Assembly (NCBI RefSeq): GCF_025564085.1
Contig: NZ_JAMGZJ010000077.1
Coordinates: 248,001 to 312,000 of the forward strand
Direction of reading: 5' to 3'
DNA length: 64,000 nt
Origin: Silvania confinis
GTDB lineage: Bacteria > Pseudomonadota > Gammaproteobacteria > Enterobacterales > Enterobacteriaceae
In this document: positions 35,781-50,984 of the stretch, in pieces
Numbering within the stretch: position 1 is the stretch's first letter
Layout: every line of letters starts with the position of its first letter
Notes under the pieces: model-generated
Seen by the model: the letters and a program-made list of their open reading frames with translations, nothing else
Databases searched by the model: none
Told to the model about the DNA's origin: nothing
Translations under genes and position numbers: made by a program

Positions 35781-36605
35781 TTACTCCATCGGCATAACCA
35801 GCGGATCGGGAAAGAGATACTCAAATCCCAGTTCGTGACAGATGCGATTCCCGTCAATCAATTTACCCGTCCCCTCACCCGGGGTATCGTGAAATTGCGG
35901 CGGGGCCAGATCAAGCTGGCGTGACATCACCGGATAGAACGTACTGCGTGTAGGATGAGAGGGTGCACATATATTATAGATGTGACCGCCCTTCGGAGCC
36001 TGTAAAAGCAAGGTAATTGCGCCGATCACGTCTTCAAGATGCACGAGATTGACGACATGTTGCCCGTCAGGCGCTGATTTTCCGGCAAAAAACCGGCCGG
36101 GATGACGCCCGGGCCCCACCAGCCCCGCCAGACGCAAAATATCCACCTGCGTGCCGGGTAAATTATGCAGCCAGTCTTCCAGCTCTTTCAGCACCCGTCC
36201 GCTGGCGGTCACCGGTTGGCGTGGCATATTTTCTTTAACCGTACCTTCCACAGCGCCATACACCGAGGTGGAGCTGGTAAAAATAATCCGCGGAATGTGG
36301 TGCGCCAGCGCGCTATCGACGATTTCCTGCATCGCCTGCAGATAATAGTTCTCACCGGCACCGGTACGCCGTGCCGGAAGAGTAATCACCAGCGCGTCCA
36401 CGTTCATCAGCGCGTCCAGATCCTCAGCGTCGCAGATAAGCTCTGGCTCAAGGCGCAGTTCAACGCTCTCGATACCGCACATGCGCGCCGCTTCGACGCC
36501 GTCAGGGGTAGTTTTGCTGCCCGTGACCTGCCAGCCCTGTGCCGTAAGCGACATCGCCAGCGGCATTCCGAGCCATCCTAAACCGACAATTGCGACCTTT
36601 TTCAT
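35781..36605 (-). CDS. yeeZ: NAD(P)-binding epimerase-like protein YeeZ
   Basis: A 274-residue extended short-chain dehydrogenase/epimerase-like protein. The nucleotide-binding motif VGLGWLGMPLA lies at residues 7-17 and FTSSTSVYG marks the catalytic strand region, but the usual YxxxK is not obvious. Substrate unknown. In E. coli it also sits just upstream of the his leader. The yefM-yoeB toxin-antitoxin pair that separates yeeZ from hisL in E. coli K-12 is missing here. Confidence 0.93.
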   Translation of the reverse strand: MKKVAIVGLGWLGMPLAMSLTAQGWQVTGSKTTPDGVEAARMCGIESVELRLEPELICDAEDLDALMNVDALVITLPARRTGAGENYYLQAMQEIVDSALAHHIPRIIFTSSTSVYGAVEGTVKENMPRQPVTASGRVLKELEDWLHNLPGTQVDILRLAGLVGPGRHPGRFFAGKSAPDGQHVVNLVHLEDVIGAITLLLQAPKGGHIYNICAPSHPTRSTFYPVMSRQLDLAPPQFHDTPGEGTGKLIDGNRICHELGFEYLFPDPLVMPME

Positions 36606-36711
36606 CCGTTTTCTCCTGACATGTATGCCTCTGCTTTAAGGCTACGCCAGCCATATGGAACTGACAATTGATAGCGCCAATATGAAATCATTTAATGATA
36701 AAAAAAAGCCC

Positions 36712-36741
36712 TTGCTTTCGGTAGCGTAAGTGGTTTAGGTT
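36712..36741 (+). promoter_or_regulatory. his operon promoter
   Basis: TTGCTT (36712-36717), 18-base spacer, TAGGTT (36736-36741). The sequence GTGGTTTAGGTTAAA is the same as in the E. coli his promoter. Confidence 0.85.
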
Positions 36742-36779
36742 AAACGACATCACATGAATAAGCATTCATCGAGAATTTT

Positions 36780-36830
36780 ATGACACGCGTTCAATTTAAA
36801 CACCACCATCATCACCATCATCCTGACTAG
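36780..36830 (+). CDS. hisL: his operon leader peptide
   Basis: A 16-residue leader peptide, MTRVQFK followed by seven consecutive His codons and PD. Ribosome stalling at the His codons when charged tRNA-His is scarce lets the antiterminator form and the operon be transcribed. The length and His run equal those of E. coli hisL. Confidence 0.97.
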   Translation: MTRVQFKHHHHHHHPD

Positions 36831-36893
36831 TCTTTCAGGCGATGTGTGCTGGAAGACAGTTAGATCTTCCAGTGGTGCATGAACGCAAGCGAG

Positions 36894-36929
36894 AGCCCCC
36901 GGAAGAACACCTTCCGGGGGCTTTTTTTT
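36894..36929 (+). terminator. his attenuator
   Basis: A 12-bp stem AGCCCCCGGAAG / CTTCCGGGGGCT (36894-36905 with 36911-36922) is followed by eight T. It is the rho-independent attenuator controlled by hisL translation, 46 bases before hisG. Confidence 0.97.
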
Positions 36930-36974
36930 GGACCGTATTCAGGCAAGTTACAACAGGATCACAAGGAAACCATC

Positions 36975-37874
36975 ATGTTAGATAATTCACGTTTGCGCAT
37001 AGCTATGCAGAAATCCGGACGACTGAGCGATGATTCACGCGAACTGCTGGCGCGCTGTGGCATTAAAATCAACCTGCACACCCAGCGCCTGATTGCGCTG
37101 GCCGAGAATATGCCGATTGATATTCTGCGCGTACGTGATGACGACATCCCGGGTCTGGTGATGGACGGCGTGGTGGATCTGGGCATTATTGGCGAAAACG
37201 TGCTGGAAGAAGAGCTGCTGACCCGCCGTGCTCAGGGAGAAGATCCGCGCTATTTCACGCTGCGTCGTCTGGACTTTGGCGGCTGCCGCCTGTCGCTGGC
37301 AACCCCGGCTGACGAAGCCTGGGACGGCCCGGCTTCCCTGAACGGCAAGCGCATTGCCACCTCCTACCCGCACCTGCTGAAGCGTTATCTCGACCAGAAA
37401 GGCGTGCAGTTCAAATCCTGCCTGCTGAACGGTTCCGTTGAAGTGGCCCCACGTGCCGGACTGGCTGATGCCATCTGTGACCTGGTGTCCACCGGTGCGA
37501 CCCTCGAGGCTAACGGCCTGCGTGAAGTGGAAGTGATGTTCCGCTCAAAAGCCTGTCTGATTCAGCGCGACGGCGAGATGCCTGCCGCCAAACAGCAGTT
37601 GATTGACCGTCTGCTGACCCGTATTCAGGGTGTGATTCAGGCGCGCGAATCGAAATACATCATGATGCATGCCCCGACCGAACGTCTGGATGAAGTGATC
37701 GCCCTGCTGCCAGGCGCGGAACGTCCTACCATTCTGCCGCTGGCTGGCGATCAGCAGCGCGTGGCGATGCATATGGTCAGCAGCGAAACCCTGTTCTGGG
37801 AAACCATGGAAAAACTGAAAGCGCTGGGCGCCAGCTCAATCCTGGTATTACCGATTGAGAAGATGATGGAGTAA
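36975..37874 (+). CDS. hisG: ATP phosphoribosyltransferase
   Basis: First enzyme of histidine synthesis: ATP plus PRPP to phosphoribosyl-ATP. It is feedback-inhibited by histidine. 299 residues from ATG 36975, as in E. coli ([19 protein letters not shown]). The catalytic domain covers about residues 1-220, with the PRPP-binding segment [14 protein letters not shown], and the C-terminal ACT-like regulatory domain follows. The frame is open upstream into the attenuator but that part is not coding. Confidence 0.98.
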   Translation: MLDNSRLRIAMQKSGRLSDDSRELLARCGIKINLHTQRLIALAENMPIDILRVRDDDIPGLVMDGVVDLGIIGENVLEEELLTRRAQGEDPRYFTLRRLDFGGCRLSLATPADEAWDGPASLNGKRIATSYPHLLKRYLDQKGVQFKSCLLNGSVEVAPRAGLADAICDLVSTGATLEANGLREVEVMFRSKACLIQRDGEMPAAKQQLIDRLLTRIQGVIQARESKYIMMHAPTERLDEVIALLPGAERPTILPLAGDQQRVAMHMVSSETLFWETMEKLKALGASSILVLPIEKMME

Positions 37875-37879
37875 CCACC

Positions 37880-43384
<5,505 letters not shown>

Positions 43385-43391
<7 letters not shown>

Positions 43392-43996
43392 CAGAGCAAC
43401 AACGCGCGCAGCTGGACTGGGAAAAAACCGACGGATTAATGCCGGTGGTGGTGCAGCACGCGGTATCCGGCGAAATGCTGATGCTGGGGTATATGAATCA
43501 GGATGCGCTGGCGAAGACTCTCGACAGCGGTAAAGTGACCTTTTTCTCCCGCACCAAACAGCGTCTGTGGACCAAAGGCGAGACCTCCGGTCACTTTTTG
43601 AATGTCGTCAGCATCACCCCGGATTGCGATAACGATACCTTGCTGGTGCTGGTTAACCCTGTCGGTCCAACCTGCCATCTGGGCACCAGCAGCTGCTTTG
43701 GTGACGCCAGCCACCAGTGGCTGTTCCTGTATCAGCTGGAGCAACTGCTGGCTGAACGTAAGAACGCCGACCCGGAAAGCTCCTACACAGCAAAACTGTA
43801 CGCCAGCGGCACCAAGCGTATCGCGCAGAAAGTGGGGGAAGAAGGCGTAGAGACGGCACTGGCGGCGACAGTCAACGACCGTCATGAGCTGACCAATGAA
43901 GCCTCGGATCTGATGTATCACCTGCTGGTGTTGCTGCAGGATCAGGAGCTGGACTTAACGGCGGTTATAGAAAATCTCCGCCAGCGCCACAAATAA
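43385..43996 (+). CDS. hisI: Bifunctional PR-AMP cyclohydrolase / PR-ATP pyrophosphohydrolase
   Basis: A 203-residue fusion. The N-terminal cyclohydrolase (metal Asp/Cys in [10 protein letters not shown] and zinc Cys in GTSSCF) covers about residues 1-115. The C-terminal pyrophosphohydrolase carries the helical [25 protein letters not shown] region (read in parts). It catalyses steps 2 and 3 of histidine synthesis. It is the last gene of the operon, overlaps hisF by seven bases, and is followed at once by a terminator. Confidence 0.98.
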
Positions 43997-44024
43997 AAAA
44001 AACCGGGGAAACCCGGTTTTTTTT
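43995..44024. terminator. Bidirectional terminator between hisI and wzzB
   Basis: AAAACCGGG, loop GAAA, CCCGGTTTT (43999-44007 with 44012-44020), with A and T runs on either side. It serves both convergent genes. Confidence 0.95.
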
Positions 44025-44041
44025 CAGCTTGTAGACCGGTA

Positions 44042-45022
44042 TCAGGCCTTGCTGTGGTAGTTACGCAGTGCGCTACGACCTAACACCACGCCGGAGCCAA
44101 TAATGCCTCCCAGCAGTACCGCCAGAATAAGCACCAGCGAACGCTTAGGACTATCGCGATATACAGGAAGATCCGGTTTCATCACATAACGATAAGCATG
44201 GATGGTGGCCGGGTCGATTTTCAGCTTCTCGATATCCAGCAATTTCTGTTTATTCTGGTAATAGCTTTCTGAAAAGGTCAGCGGACGCGATGACTCACGC
44301 GCGATCATCGATTGCAACGCTTCGGTACCTAACAGGAACATTGTTTCCTGGGTAACGTCCTGAGTCTGCTGAATTTTCGGCGTGGTGATATTTGCCGCCT
44401 CGGCATACTTCAGGGCTTCGGCAACCTGCTTGATACGCAGATCTTTCTGCTCCTGCGCGATCGTCTGCTGGTTAGTCAGCGCATCATTCAGGGTGACGAC
44501 CTGCTGCTTAATGTTGTCGTTAAGATCAACTTCAAGTTCTTTCTGAATCTGCTCGTCAACCTGCTGGATATACTGTGCAACCTGCTTCTGCGCCGCTTCG
44601 GCTGAACCATTCACATAGCTCACGCTTAGTGGCAAAGGCTGGCCTTTCACGGCAGGTTCAATGGTCAGTTTTTCCGGTTCTGCCTTGTTTGCCAGCGTTT
44701 GCGACAATGCCGAGAAAGAGGCGTTATAACGGGTAATGACACTCTCCTGAACATCATTTAACTTCGGTGCCGCGCTACCATAAAGAATGTTCAGCGCATT
44801 GCTATAGCTACCGATTTGCGCCGCATCAGGCTGGGTAATAATCGCTGTGGAGGTCCACTTTTCTTTAGCGAATGCGAGATAGGCTACGGCAATGACAATA
44901 GCAACGGCGACAAATGCAGCAATTAGCCATTTTCCGCGCCAAAGTTGCAGCAATAGATCAATCAAATCAATCTGCTCAGGGTCATTGCTTCGCGTGACCG
45001 CGTTATTGTTGTTGTGCGTCAT
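44042..45022 (-). CDS. wzzB: O-antigen chain length regulator WzzB
   Basis: A polysaccharide co-polymerase of 326 residues that sets the modal length of O-antigen made by Wzy. Two membrane segments flank a large periplasmic helical domain: TM1 near residues 32-52 (WLIAAFVAVAIVIAVAYLAF) and TM2 near 296-318 (LVLILAVLLGGIIGSGVVLG). The proline-rich motif before TM2 is present as PDLPVYRDSPKRS. It sits between his and ugd as in E. coli and Salmonella. Confidence 0.96.
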   Translation of the reverse strand: MTHNNNNAVTRSNDPEQIDLIDLLLQLWRGKWLIAAFVAVAIVIAVAYLAFAKEKWTSTAIITQPDAAQIGSYSNALNILYGSAAPKLNDVQESVITRYNASFSALSQTLANKAEPEKLTIEPAVKGQPLPLSVSYVNGSAEAAQKQVAQYIQQVDEQIQKELEVDLNDNIKQQVVTLNDALTNQQTIAQEQKDLRIKQVAEALKYAEAANITTPKIQQTQDVTQETMFLLGTEALQSMIARESSRPLTFSESYYQNKQKLLDIEKLKIDPATIHAYRYVMKPDLPVYRDSPKRSLVLILAVLLGGIIGSGVVLGRSALRNYHSKA

Positions 45023-45197
45023 ATAATCCTTACAAATGCAAAAAGCATAAAAAGCGCAAAAAGTTACGACATAGTGTATCGATTGTTGCCAGATTATCTA
45101 TAGGAAATCGATAAACTATAATCTTAAGGTAATATAAATGAATTCCCTGTGCTGTGGAGCCGCATTGTCGACAACCAGTACCGCTGTTAACAAGCGC

Positions 45198-45229
45198 AAA
45201 AAATGCCCGACAACCTTGCCGGACATTTT
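45198..45229 (-). terminator. Probable terminator of ugd
   Basis: The imperfect stem AAAATGTCCGG / CGGGCATTTT on the minus strand is followed by a T run, 19 bases beyond the ugd stop. Confidence 0.7.
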
Positions 45230-45247
45230 CTAAACAGATAAAGATAT

Positions 45248-46414
45248 TCAGTCGCTGCCAAAAAGATCGCGGGTATACACTTTATCCGCCACATCTGACA
45301 ACTCTTCCGCCATACGATTAGACATAATCACGTCAGCTTCTTTCTTAAAAGCATCCAAATCGCGAACCACCCGTGAATGGAAGAAGTGATCTTCTTGCAT
45401 AACCGGTTCATAAACAATGACCTGGATCCCTTTCGCTTTGATTCTCTTCATAATCCCCTGAATGGACGAGGCGCGGAAGTTATCGGAACCACTCTTCATA
45501 ATCAGACGATAGACACCGACCACTTTAGGGTGGCGCGCCAGAATGGAATCTGCAATAAAGTCTTTACGCGTGCGGTTGGCATCCACAATCGCTGAGATAA
45601 TATTGTTTGGTACGGATTGATAGTTAGCCAGTAGCTGCTTGGTATCTTTCGGCAGGCAATACCCCCCGTAACCAAAGGAAGGATTGTTGTAGTGGTTACC
45701 GATACGCGGATCCAGGCATACGCCTTCGATAATCTGTCGGGAGTTCAACCCCAGACTCTCAGCATAGCTGTCCAGCTCGTTAAAATAGGCCACACGCATT
45801 GCCAGATAGGTATTGGCAAAGAGCTTGATCGCCTCAGCTTCTGTTGCATCGGTGAACAGCACATCGATATCTTTCTTGATCGCACCTTCCTGTAACAGAG
45901 CCGCAAAGCGTTCTGCACGTTCCGAGCGCTCGCCAATGACAATCCGCGATGGATGCAGGTTATCGTACAAGGCCCTCCCCTCACGCAGGAACTCTGGTGA
46001 GAAAATGACATTATCGATACCCAGCTCTGCTTTGATCGATTGGGTGAAGCCGACTGGAATGGTTGATTTGATGATCATCACGGCGTTTGGGTTAATTGCC
46101 GTCACATCCTTAATCACCGCCTCTACGCTTGAGGTATTAAAATAGTTCGTTTTTGGATCGTAATCCGTCGGAGTGGCAATGATCACGAAATCGGCATCGC
46201 GATAGGCATCCGCTTTATCGGTGGTTGCACGGAAATTCAGCGGCTTGTGGGTAAGGTATTCCTGGATCTCTTTATCAACAATCGGAGAGATTTTCTGGTT
46301 TAGCATATCTACTTTAGCCTTTACGATATCCAGTGCCACCACCTCATGGTGTTGCGCAATCAGGATCCCGTTTGAGAGACCAACATAACCCGTTCCGGAG
46401 ATTGTTATTTTCAT
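45248..46414 (-). CDS. ugd: UDP-glucose 6-dehydrogenase
   Basis: Oxidises UDP-glucose to UDP-glucuronate, feeding colanic acid (glucuronate), aminoarabinose for lipid A, and possibly other surface sugars. 388 residues with the E. coli length. N-terminal Rossmann motif [10 protein letters not shown], substrate-binding STIPVGFT and EFLREG, and catalytic Cys in [15 protein letters not shown] segment near residue 253. It lies in the usual place between gnd and wzzB. Confidence 0.97.
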   Translation of the reverse strand: MKITISGTGYVGLSNGILIAQHHEVVALDIVKAKVDMLNQKISPIVDKEIQEYLTHKPLNFRATTDKADAYRDADFVIIATPTDYDPKTNYFNTSSVEAVIKDVTAINPNAVMIIKSTIPVGFTQSIKAELGIDNVIFSPEFLREGRALYDNLHPSRIVIGERSERAERFAALLQEGAIKKDIDVLFTDATEAEAIKLFANTYLAMRVAYFNELDSYAESLGLNSRQIIEGVCLDPRIGNHYNNPSFGYGGYCLPKDTKQLLANYQSVPNNIISAIVDANRTRKDFIADSILARHPKVVGVYRLIMKSGSDNFRASSIQGIMKRIKAKGIQVIVYEPVMQEDHFFHSRVVRDLDAFKKEADVIMSNRMAEELSDVADKVYTRDLFGSD

Positions 46415-46667
46415 TCATTCAACTTCTATATGAGTGAGTATCAGGAAGCGACTACCGCTCCACCGTAATAAGCAACTGATGAGGTTTTTAGCGCGTATGC
46501 TAAGTTGATGTCAAGCAGCTGAAATGACTGTGTAAAAGCAGGAATGCGGTATTTTGTACCGGCGAACATTGCAGTGTGTTGGTTAACCGAGAAAACATGG
46601 GGATCGGAGACGTAAAAAAACCCGGCTAATATCACCGGGTTTCGCTATATGACTGAGTTAAATCAGA
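46415..46667. other. Intergenic region between gnd and ugd
   Basis: About 250 bases hold the gnd terminator on the right and presumably the ugd promoter. A 64-codon open frame on the minus strand has no ribosome site or similarity and I do not call it. I saw no convincing PmrA or Rcs box. Confidence 0.5.
46614..46642 (-). terminator. Intrinsic terminator of gnd
   Basis: AAACCCGG / CCGGGTTT (46618-46625 with 46635-46642) with seven T on the minus strand, 26 bases beyond the gnd stop. Confidence 0.9.
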
Positions 46668-48074
46668 TTAATCCAGCCACTCGGTGTGGAACACACCTTC
46701 TTTATCAGTACGCTTATAAGTGTGCGCACCAAAGTAGTCACGCTGCGCCTGAATCAGGTTTGCAGGCAGAACGGCAGCACGATAGCTGTCGTAGTAGGCC
46801 ACTGCTGCAGAGAAGGTTGGAACCGGAATACCGTTCTGCACTGCATAGGCAACCACGTCACGCAGCGCTTGCTGATAATCGTCAGCAATTTGCTTGAAGT
46901 ATGGCGCCAGCATCAGGTTCGCAATGCCCGCGTTTTCTGCGTAAGCATCGGTGATTTTCTGCAGGAACTGGGCGCGAATGATGCAACCTGCGCGGAAGAT
47001 CTTCGCGATTTCACCGTAGTTCAGATCCCAGTTGTTCTCGTCAGATGCGGCACGCAGCTGAGAGAAGCCCTGAGCATAAGAAACAAGTTTGCCCAGGTAC
47101 AGTGCACGACGCACTTTCTCGATAAATTCGGCTTTGTCGCCTGCAGGCTTGGCCTGCGGACCGCTCAGCACTTTAGAGGCCGCGACACGCTGCTCTTTCA
47201 GAGAAGAGATGTAACGCGCAAAGACAGACTCGGTAATCAGAGACAGCGGCTCGCCCAGATCCAGAGAGCTCTGGCTGGTCCATTTGCCGGTACCTTTGTT
47301 GGCTGCTTCATCCAAAATCACGTCGACCAGGTATTTACCGTCTTCATCTTTTTTGGTGAAGATGTCTTTAGTGATGTCGATCAGGTAGCTGCTCAGCTCG
47401 CCATTGTTCCAGTCGGTGAAGGTCTGCGCCAGCTCTTCATTAGACAGGTTCAAACCGCCTTTCAACAGGGAATAGGCTTCTGCGATAAGCTGCATGTCAC
47501 CGTATTCAATACCGTTGTGGACCATCTTCACATAGTGACCCGCGCCGTCTGGACCGACGTAGGTTACACACGGCTCACCGTCTTCTGCAACGGCAGCAAT
47601 CTTGGTCAGGATCGGCGCAACCAGCTCGTAGGCATCTTTCTGACCACCAGGCATGATGGATGGGCCTTTCAGAGCACCTTCTTCGCCACCGGAAACACCG
47701 GTACCAATGAAGTTGAAGCCTTCAGCAGACAGCTCACGGTTACGACGAATGGTGTCATGGTAGAAAGTATTGCCGCCATCAATGATGATGTCGCCTTTTT
47801 CCAGATATGGCTTCAGGGAGTCGATGGCAGCATCTGTACCAGCACCGGCTTTCACCATTAACAGGATACGACGAGGCGTTTCCAGGGATTCAACAAACTC
47901 CTGAACCGTATAGAAAGGAACCAGTTTCTTGCCCGGGTTCTCTGCAACCACTTCTTCGGTTTTATCACGAGAGCGGTTGAACACGGAGACGGTATAACCA
48001 CGGCTTTCGATATTGAGCGCCAGGTTGCGCCCCATCACTGCCATACCGACGACGCCGATCTGTTGCTTGGACAT
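46668..48074 (-). CDS. gnd: 6-phosphogluconate dehydrogenase
   Basis: The oxidative decarboxylation step of the pentose phosphate pathway: 6-phosphogluconate plus NADP+ to ribulose 5-phosphate. 468 residues as in E. coli. Rossmann motif [17 protein letters not shown] at the N-terminus, substrate-binding [11 protein letters not shown] and [13 protein letters not shown]. As a housekeeping gene next to the O-antigen genes it is known for high allelic diversity through hitchhiking. Confidence 0.98.
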   Translation of the reverse strand: MSKQQIGVVGMAVMGRNLALNIESRGYTVSVFNRSRDKTEEVVAENPGKKLVPFYTVQEFVESLETPRRILLMVKAGAGTDAAIDSLKPYLEKGDIIIDGGNTFYHDTIRRNRELSAEGFNFIGTGVSGGEEGALKGPSIMPGGQKDAYELVAPILTKIAAVAEDGEPCVTYVGPDGAGHYVKMVHNGIEYGDMQLIAEAYSLLKGGLNLSNEELAQTFTDWNNGELSSYLIDITKDIFTKKDEDGKYLVDVILDEAANKGTGKWTSQSSLDLGEPLSLITESVFARYISSLKEQRVAASKVLSGPQAKPAGDKAEFIEKVRRALYLGKLVSYAQGFSQLRAASDENNWDLNYGEIAKIFRAGCIIRAQFLQKITDAYAENAGIANLMLAPYFKQIADDYQQALRDVVAYAVQNGIPVPTFSAAVAYYDSYRAAVLPANLIQAQRDYFGAHTYKRTDKEGVFHTEWLD

Positions 48075-48218
48075 TACATACTCCTGTCAGGTGTGGTCAC
48101 CGCGACGTGTGCGCGGTTTGAAAAGTGACTTAGATGTTAACTCAGTTTAAGGTCTGGCAGATAGCTAAAGGTGCACTAAAGCGCATAGCTCAACCCAGCA
48201 CATCCATTATTTCAGGCG

Positions 48219-49841
48219 TTAACCGCTGATGTTATAAAATTGTCTGATAAGGCGTTTTGTCTCACTGCTGTCGTTATATGGTAACAACGTGACCGTTCCG
48301 TCTTCATTGGTAATAAAAAAGTCATCGCCAATAGCGGTCGAATGAGAAAATGGCGACTTGCAGCTCACATCAAATAATGAACATCCCAGAAAATAGTTCA
48401 TTGAATATTGAATACCTAACATATGAAGTAATGTAGGCGCCAGACTTAATGAGTTTTGAGCATGAGCATTAATAACTTGCGGCTTCACATCCTTGCCAAT
48501 AATAATCAATGGCATGTCATTCACAAAAAACTGTGCATTGCTGTTAAAACTTTTTTTGTAATCAGTTGATGGGAATGTCGCATGATCTGCAGTAATAATC
48601 AGTAAGGTATTATCATAAAGAGCACTGTTTTTAAAGGACTCAACAAACTTGCCTAGTTGAAAATCAAAATTATAAAATTTATTGTATAGCGCATTCGTTC
48701 CATCAGCGAATTTTTCATTGGGGCTATCCTGCCCGTGATGCGTACCTGATGGATAAACACCTACAAAAAAACGCTCGTTATTTTTTTCTTTGCCGCGCAG
48801 GAAATCACGTAATGCGTTAAATGTTTGTTTATCCGTCATCCTGTCATGTTGATAACCAACAAAATTACCCATCCCCAAAACCTGATCAAACTTTAATGTT
48901 TTGAGCATAGTGTTAAGCGCACTGTTCTTTTCGGTAGAGGCAATAAAGTAATTGTGATAACCAGATTTAGTTAAAATTTCAGGCAGGGTTATCTGGCGTT
49001 GAAGATAAATATTATTTATCTCATTAGTTGATAATTGATTGATACCAGTGCCTTCATTCGTCACGCCATCGCGATACTGGTATCCGGATGTTAACTGTCC
49101 GCGTAATCCGCGAAAAGTAGCAGCAGTATGGTTATAGTAATTTGTTACATTGATCCCTTCGTGCGTCAGGCGATCCAGATTCGGTGTAATTGAAAATGTT
49201 CTTCCATTTGTTTTACCGATAACTTCTGATGAAATACCTTCCGTAAAGATCACAATGACATTGTAATCCTTAAAACTCATTTTCCTGTCAATTGGATCAT
49301 TGTAGAAATGAGTTTTCAGGAATAATTTACCCTCATCACCGACTTTTGCATTTGGAGTAAAAGTAACTTGTAAGTAGTAAAATTTGAAGGTGTTATACAA
49401 TGACTGTATGGGGCCCTGAACAACGCAAGAGAGAGCCAGGGCGGAAATAACAACAACAATATTTACATATCTACTTTTCGTTGGCCTGCCGCGGCAGACC
49501 ATCACTTGTGAAAACAAAACAAATAATACAAACACACCTATAATTTTAATAAAAGCTGAAATGCCCAGCGAACCAAACTCTGCGCTGTTGGACAGCGCCA
49601 GTGGCATGAGATACTGTCCAGAAGAAAACAAAGAGGCAGCCTGAACACCTAAAATGATGAAATAAGCACCCCAGAGAATTCTACGAACAATATCGCTTCT
49701 GATAAAATTGTTGGCGAAGCAAAGAAACACAAACTCGATGACAAAAGAAGAAAGGAGGTCTAATCGGCCAACATAGGCAAGCATGGCTGCAAAGGGTAGC
49801 GCAAAACAAAAAGAAAAAAATAATGGGTTTTTTAATTTCAT
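48219..49841 (-). CDS. LtaS-like sulfatase-fold membrane transferase in the O-antigen locus
   Basis: A 540-residue protein with about five N-terminal membrane segments (within residues 8-142) and a periplasmic sulfatase-fold domain from about residue 190, the architecture of lipoteichoic acid synthase and OpgB. The LtaS catalytic residues have visible counterparts: Glu201 (IFTEGIS), candidate nucleophile Thr242 (TAATFRGLRG), His368/369 (GTHHGQD), and Asp419-His420 (ITADHATF). I infer it transfers phosphoglycerol or phosphoethanolamine from phospholipid onto the O-unit or polymer. It is AT-rich and lies last in the O-antigen set before gnd. Which group it transfers is unknown. Confidence 0.75.
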   Translation of the reverse strand: MKLKNPLFFSFCFALPFAAMLAYVGRLDLLSSFVIEFVFLCFANNFIRSDIVRRILWGAYFIILGVQAASLFSSGQYLMPLALSNSAEFGSLGISAFIKIIGVFVLFVLFSQVMVCRGRPTKSRYVNIVVVISALALSCVVQGPIQSLYNTFKFYYLQVTFTPNAKVGDEGKLFLKTHFYNDPIDRKMSFKDYNVIVIFTEGISSEVIGKTNGRTFSITPNLDRLTHEGINVTNYYNHTAATFRGLRGQLTSGYQYRDGVTNEGTGINQLSTNEINNIYLQRQITLPEILTKSGYHNYFIASTEKNSALNTMLKTLKFDQVLGMGNFVGYQHDRMTDKQTFNALRDFLRGKEKNNERFFVGVYPSGTHHGQDSPNEKFADGTNALYNKFYNFDFQLGKFVESFKNSALYDNTLLIITADHATFPSTDYKKSFNSNAQFFVNDMPLIIIGKDVKPQVINAHAQNSLSLAPTLLHMLGIQYSMNYFLGCSLFDVSCKSPFSHSTAIGDDFFITNEDGTVTLLPYNDSSETKRLIRQFYNISG

Positions 49842-49890
49842 TGCAGCTCAATATTATTCAATTTAAACATAGTAAGCCCGATCACATACG

Positions 49891-50970
49891 CTAAAATAAA
49901 CTTTCATATGCCGAAGCGATACTTTCCCAGCAATATTTATCATTAGCAACATTCTTTAACTCTTGTCCCATGTTCGGAACAGATCCACTTATAACCTCAT
50001 GCACCGCAAGTTGAAGGGCATCACAATCAGAAAAAAACAGCGCCACGTTGTTTGTAGAGTAACGGTTAAATGTACAGTCAAACGCAATTACAGGAACGCT
50101 GAAATGCATAGCTTCAACCAACGATGGATTGGTACCACCTGCTGAATGCCCGTGAATGTATGCAATGCAATTTTTGCGCAGGCGATACAAATTATCGATA
50201 TTGTAATCAGGGTCAAGGATCTCAATATTCGAGTAAGCACTGTATTTTCTCTTCAGGGCTTGACCATATTCGCTGTTATTCCAGTTACCCATAAATTTGA
50301 GCTTTTCATTTGATGCTACGAATGATTCAAGGATCATATCCACGTTATTTTCAGGCTCAATTCGACACAGCGAGAGAAAATAACCTTTCACTACCGCCTC
50401 GGTAGGCTCTCCTGTGGCAGTAACCGCGACAGCATGATCACCACCATAAGCGATGACTTCACTCTTACGTCCATACTCGCTTTCGACATATTCTGCGATT
50501 GCCTGATTATCCGAGATGACAATGTCCGAGTATTTCACCGCCAACTTTTCTGATTTTTTCAGGAACCACTTTACTTTAGGGCTCCATTTGTTCCGACGCC
50601 ATTCCAGACCATCAATATTCGTTATCACTCGTGATTTAGATAATAATCGATACACAGGTAAGAAAATACATCCAGACACACCCAGAATCAATACAACATC
50701 CGGCCTTTTAATCAAACAAACTAACAGGCATAAAATATCGTATAAAATACTGGATGGCCCATTAGCGCTTACCGGCAAATAAATGAGTTCCGCATCACGA
50801 TATTTTTTTATTTTATCTTTGTATTTTTTTGACGAACAAAAAACTTGATAAGTGATATTCCCTGATTGATAGTCAACCAGGTTTTGGACTAAAGACTCAA
50901 ATCCGCCATAGCATGCTGGAACCCCAACAGTTCCAACCACAGCTATTTTTTTTCGAGAAGAACTACACAT
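49891..50970 (-). CDS. Glycosyltransferase (DUF1972 plus GT4, rhamnosyltransferase-like)
   Basis: A 359-residue GT-B glycosyltransferase. The N-terminal domain starts KIAVVGTVGVPACYGGFESLVQNL, the DUF1972 signature seen in WchF-type beta-1,4-rhamnosyltransferases. The C-terminal half has IEPENNVDMILESF and the nucleotide-sugar site HGHSAGGTNPSLVEAMHFSVPVIAF (read in parts). It would add one sugar to the undecaprenyl-linked O-unit in the cytoplasm. Rhamnose specificity is doubtful because the window contains no functional rhamnose pathway; it may use another deoxy sugar. It is AT-rich. Confidence 0.8.
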   Translation of the reverse strand: MCSSSRKKIAVVGTVGVPACYGGFESLVQNLVDYQSGNITYQVFCSSKKYKDKIKKYRDAELIYLPVSANGPSSILYDILCLLVCLIKRPDVVLILGVSGCIFLPVYRLLSKSRVITNIDGLEWRRNKWSPKVKWFLKKSEKLAVKYSDIVISDNQAIAEYVESEYGRKSEVIAYGGDHAVAVTATGEPTEAVVKGYFLSLCRIEPENNVDMILESFVASNEKLKFMGNWNNSEYGQALKRKYSAYSNIEILDPDYNIDNLYRLRKNCIAYIHGHSAGGTNPSLVEAMHFSVPVIAFDCTFNRYSTNNVALFFSDCDALQLAVHEVISGSVPNMGQELKNVANDKYCWESIASAYESLF

Positions 50971-50984
50971 GTTGCACCTTTGAA

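Noticed and set aside
36780..36830. Seven-histidine run that looks like an engineered affinity tag
   Set aside because: It is the natural hisL leader peptide, with attenuator directly downstream.
46441..46635. 64-codon minus-strand frame between gnd and ugd
   Set aside because: Lies partly in the gnd terminator, has no ribosome site, and the space is needed for the ugd promoter.
46686..47861. 391-codon plus-strand frame inside gnd
   Set aside because: Antisense shadow of the strongly biased gnd codons, with no similarity or start signal.
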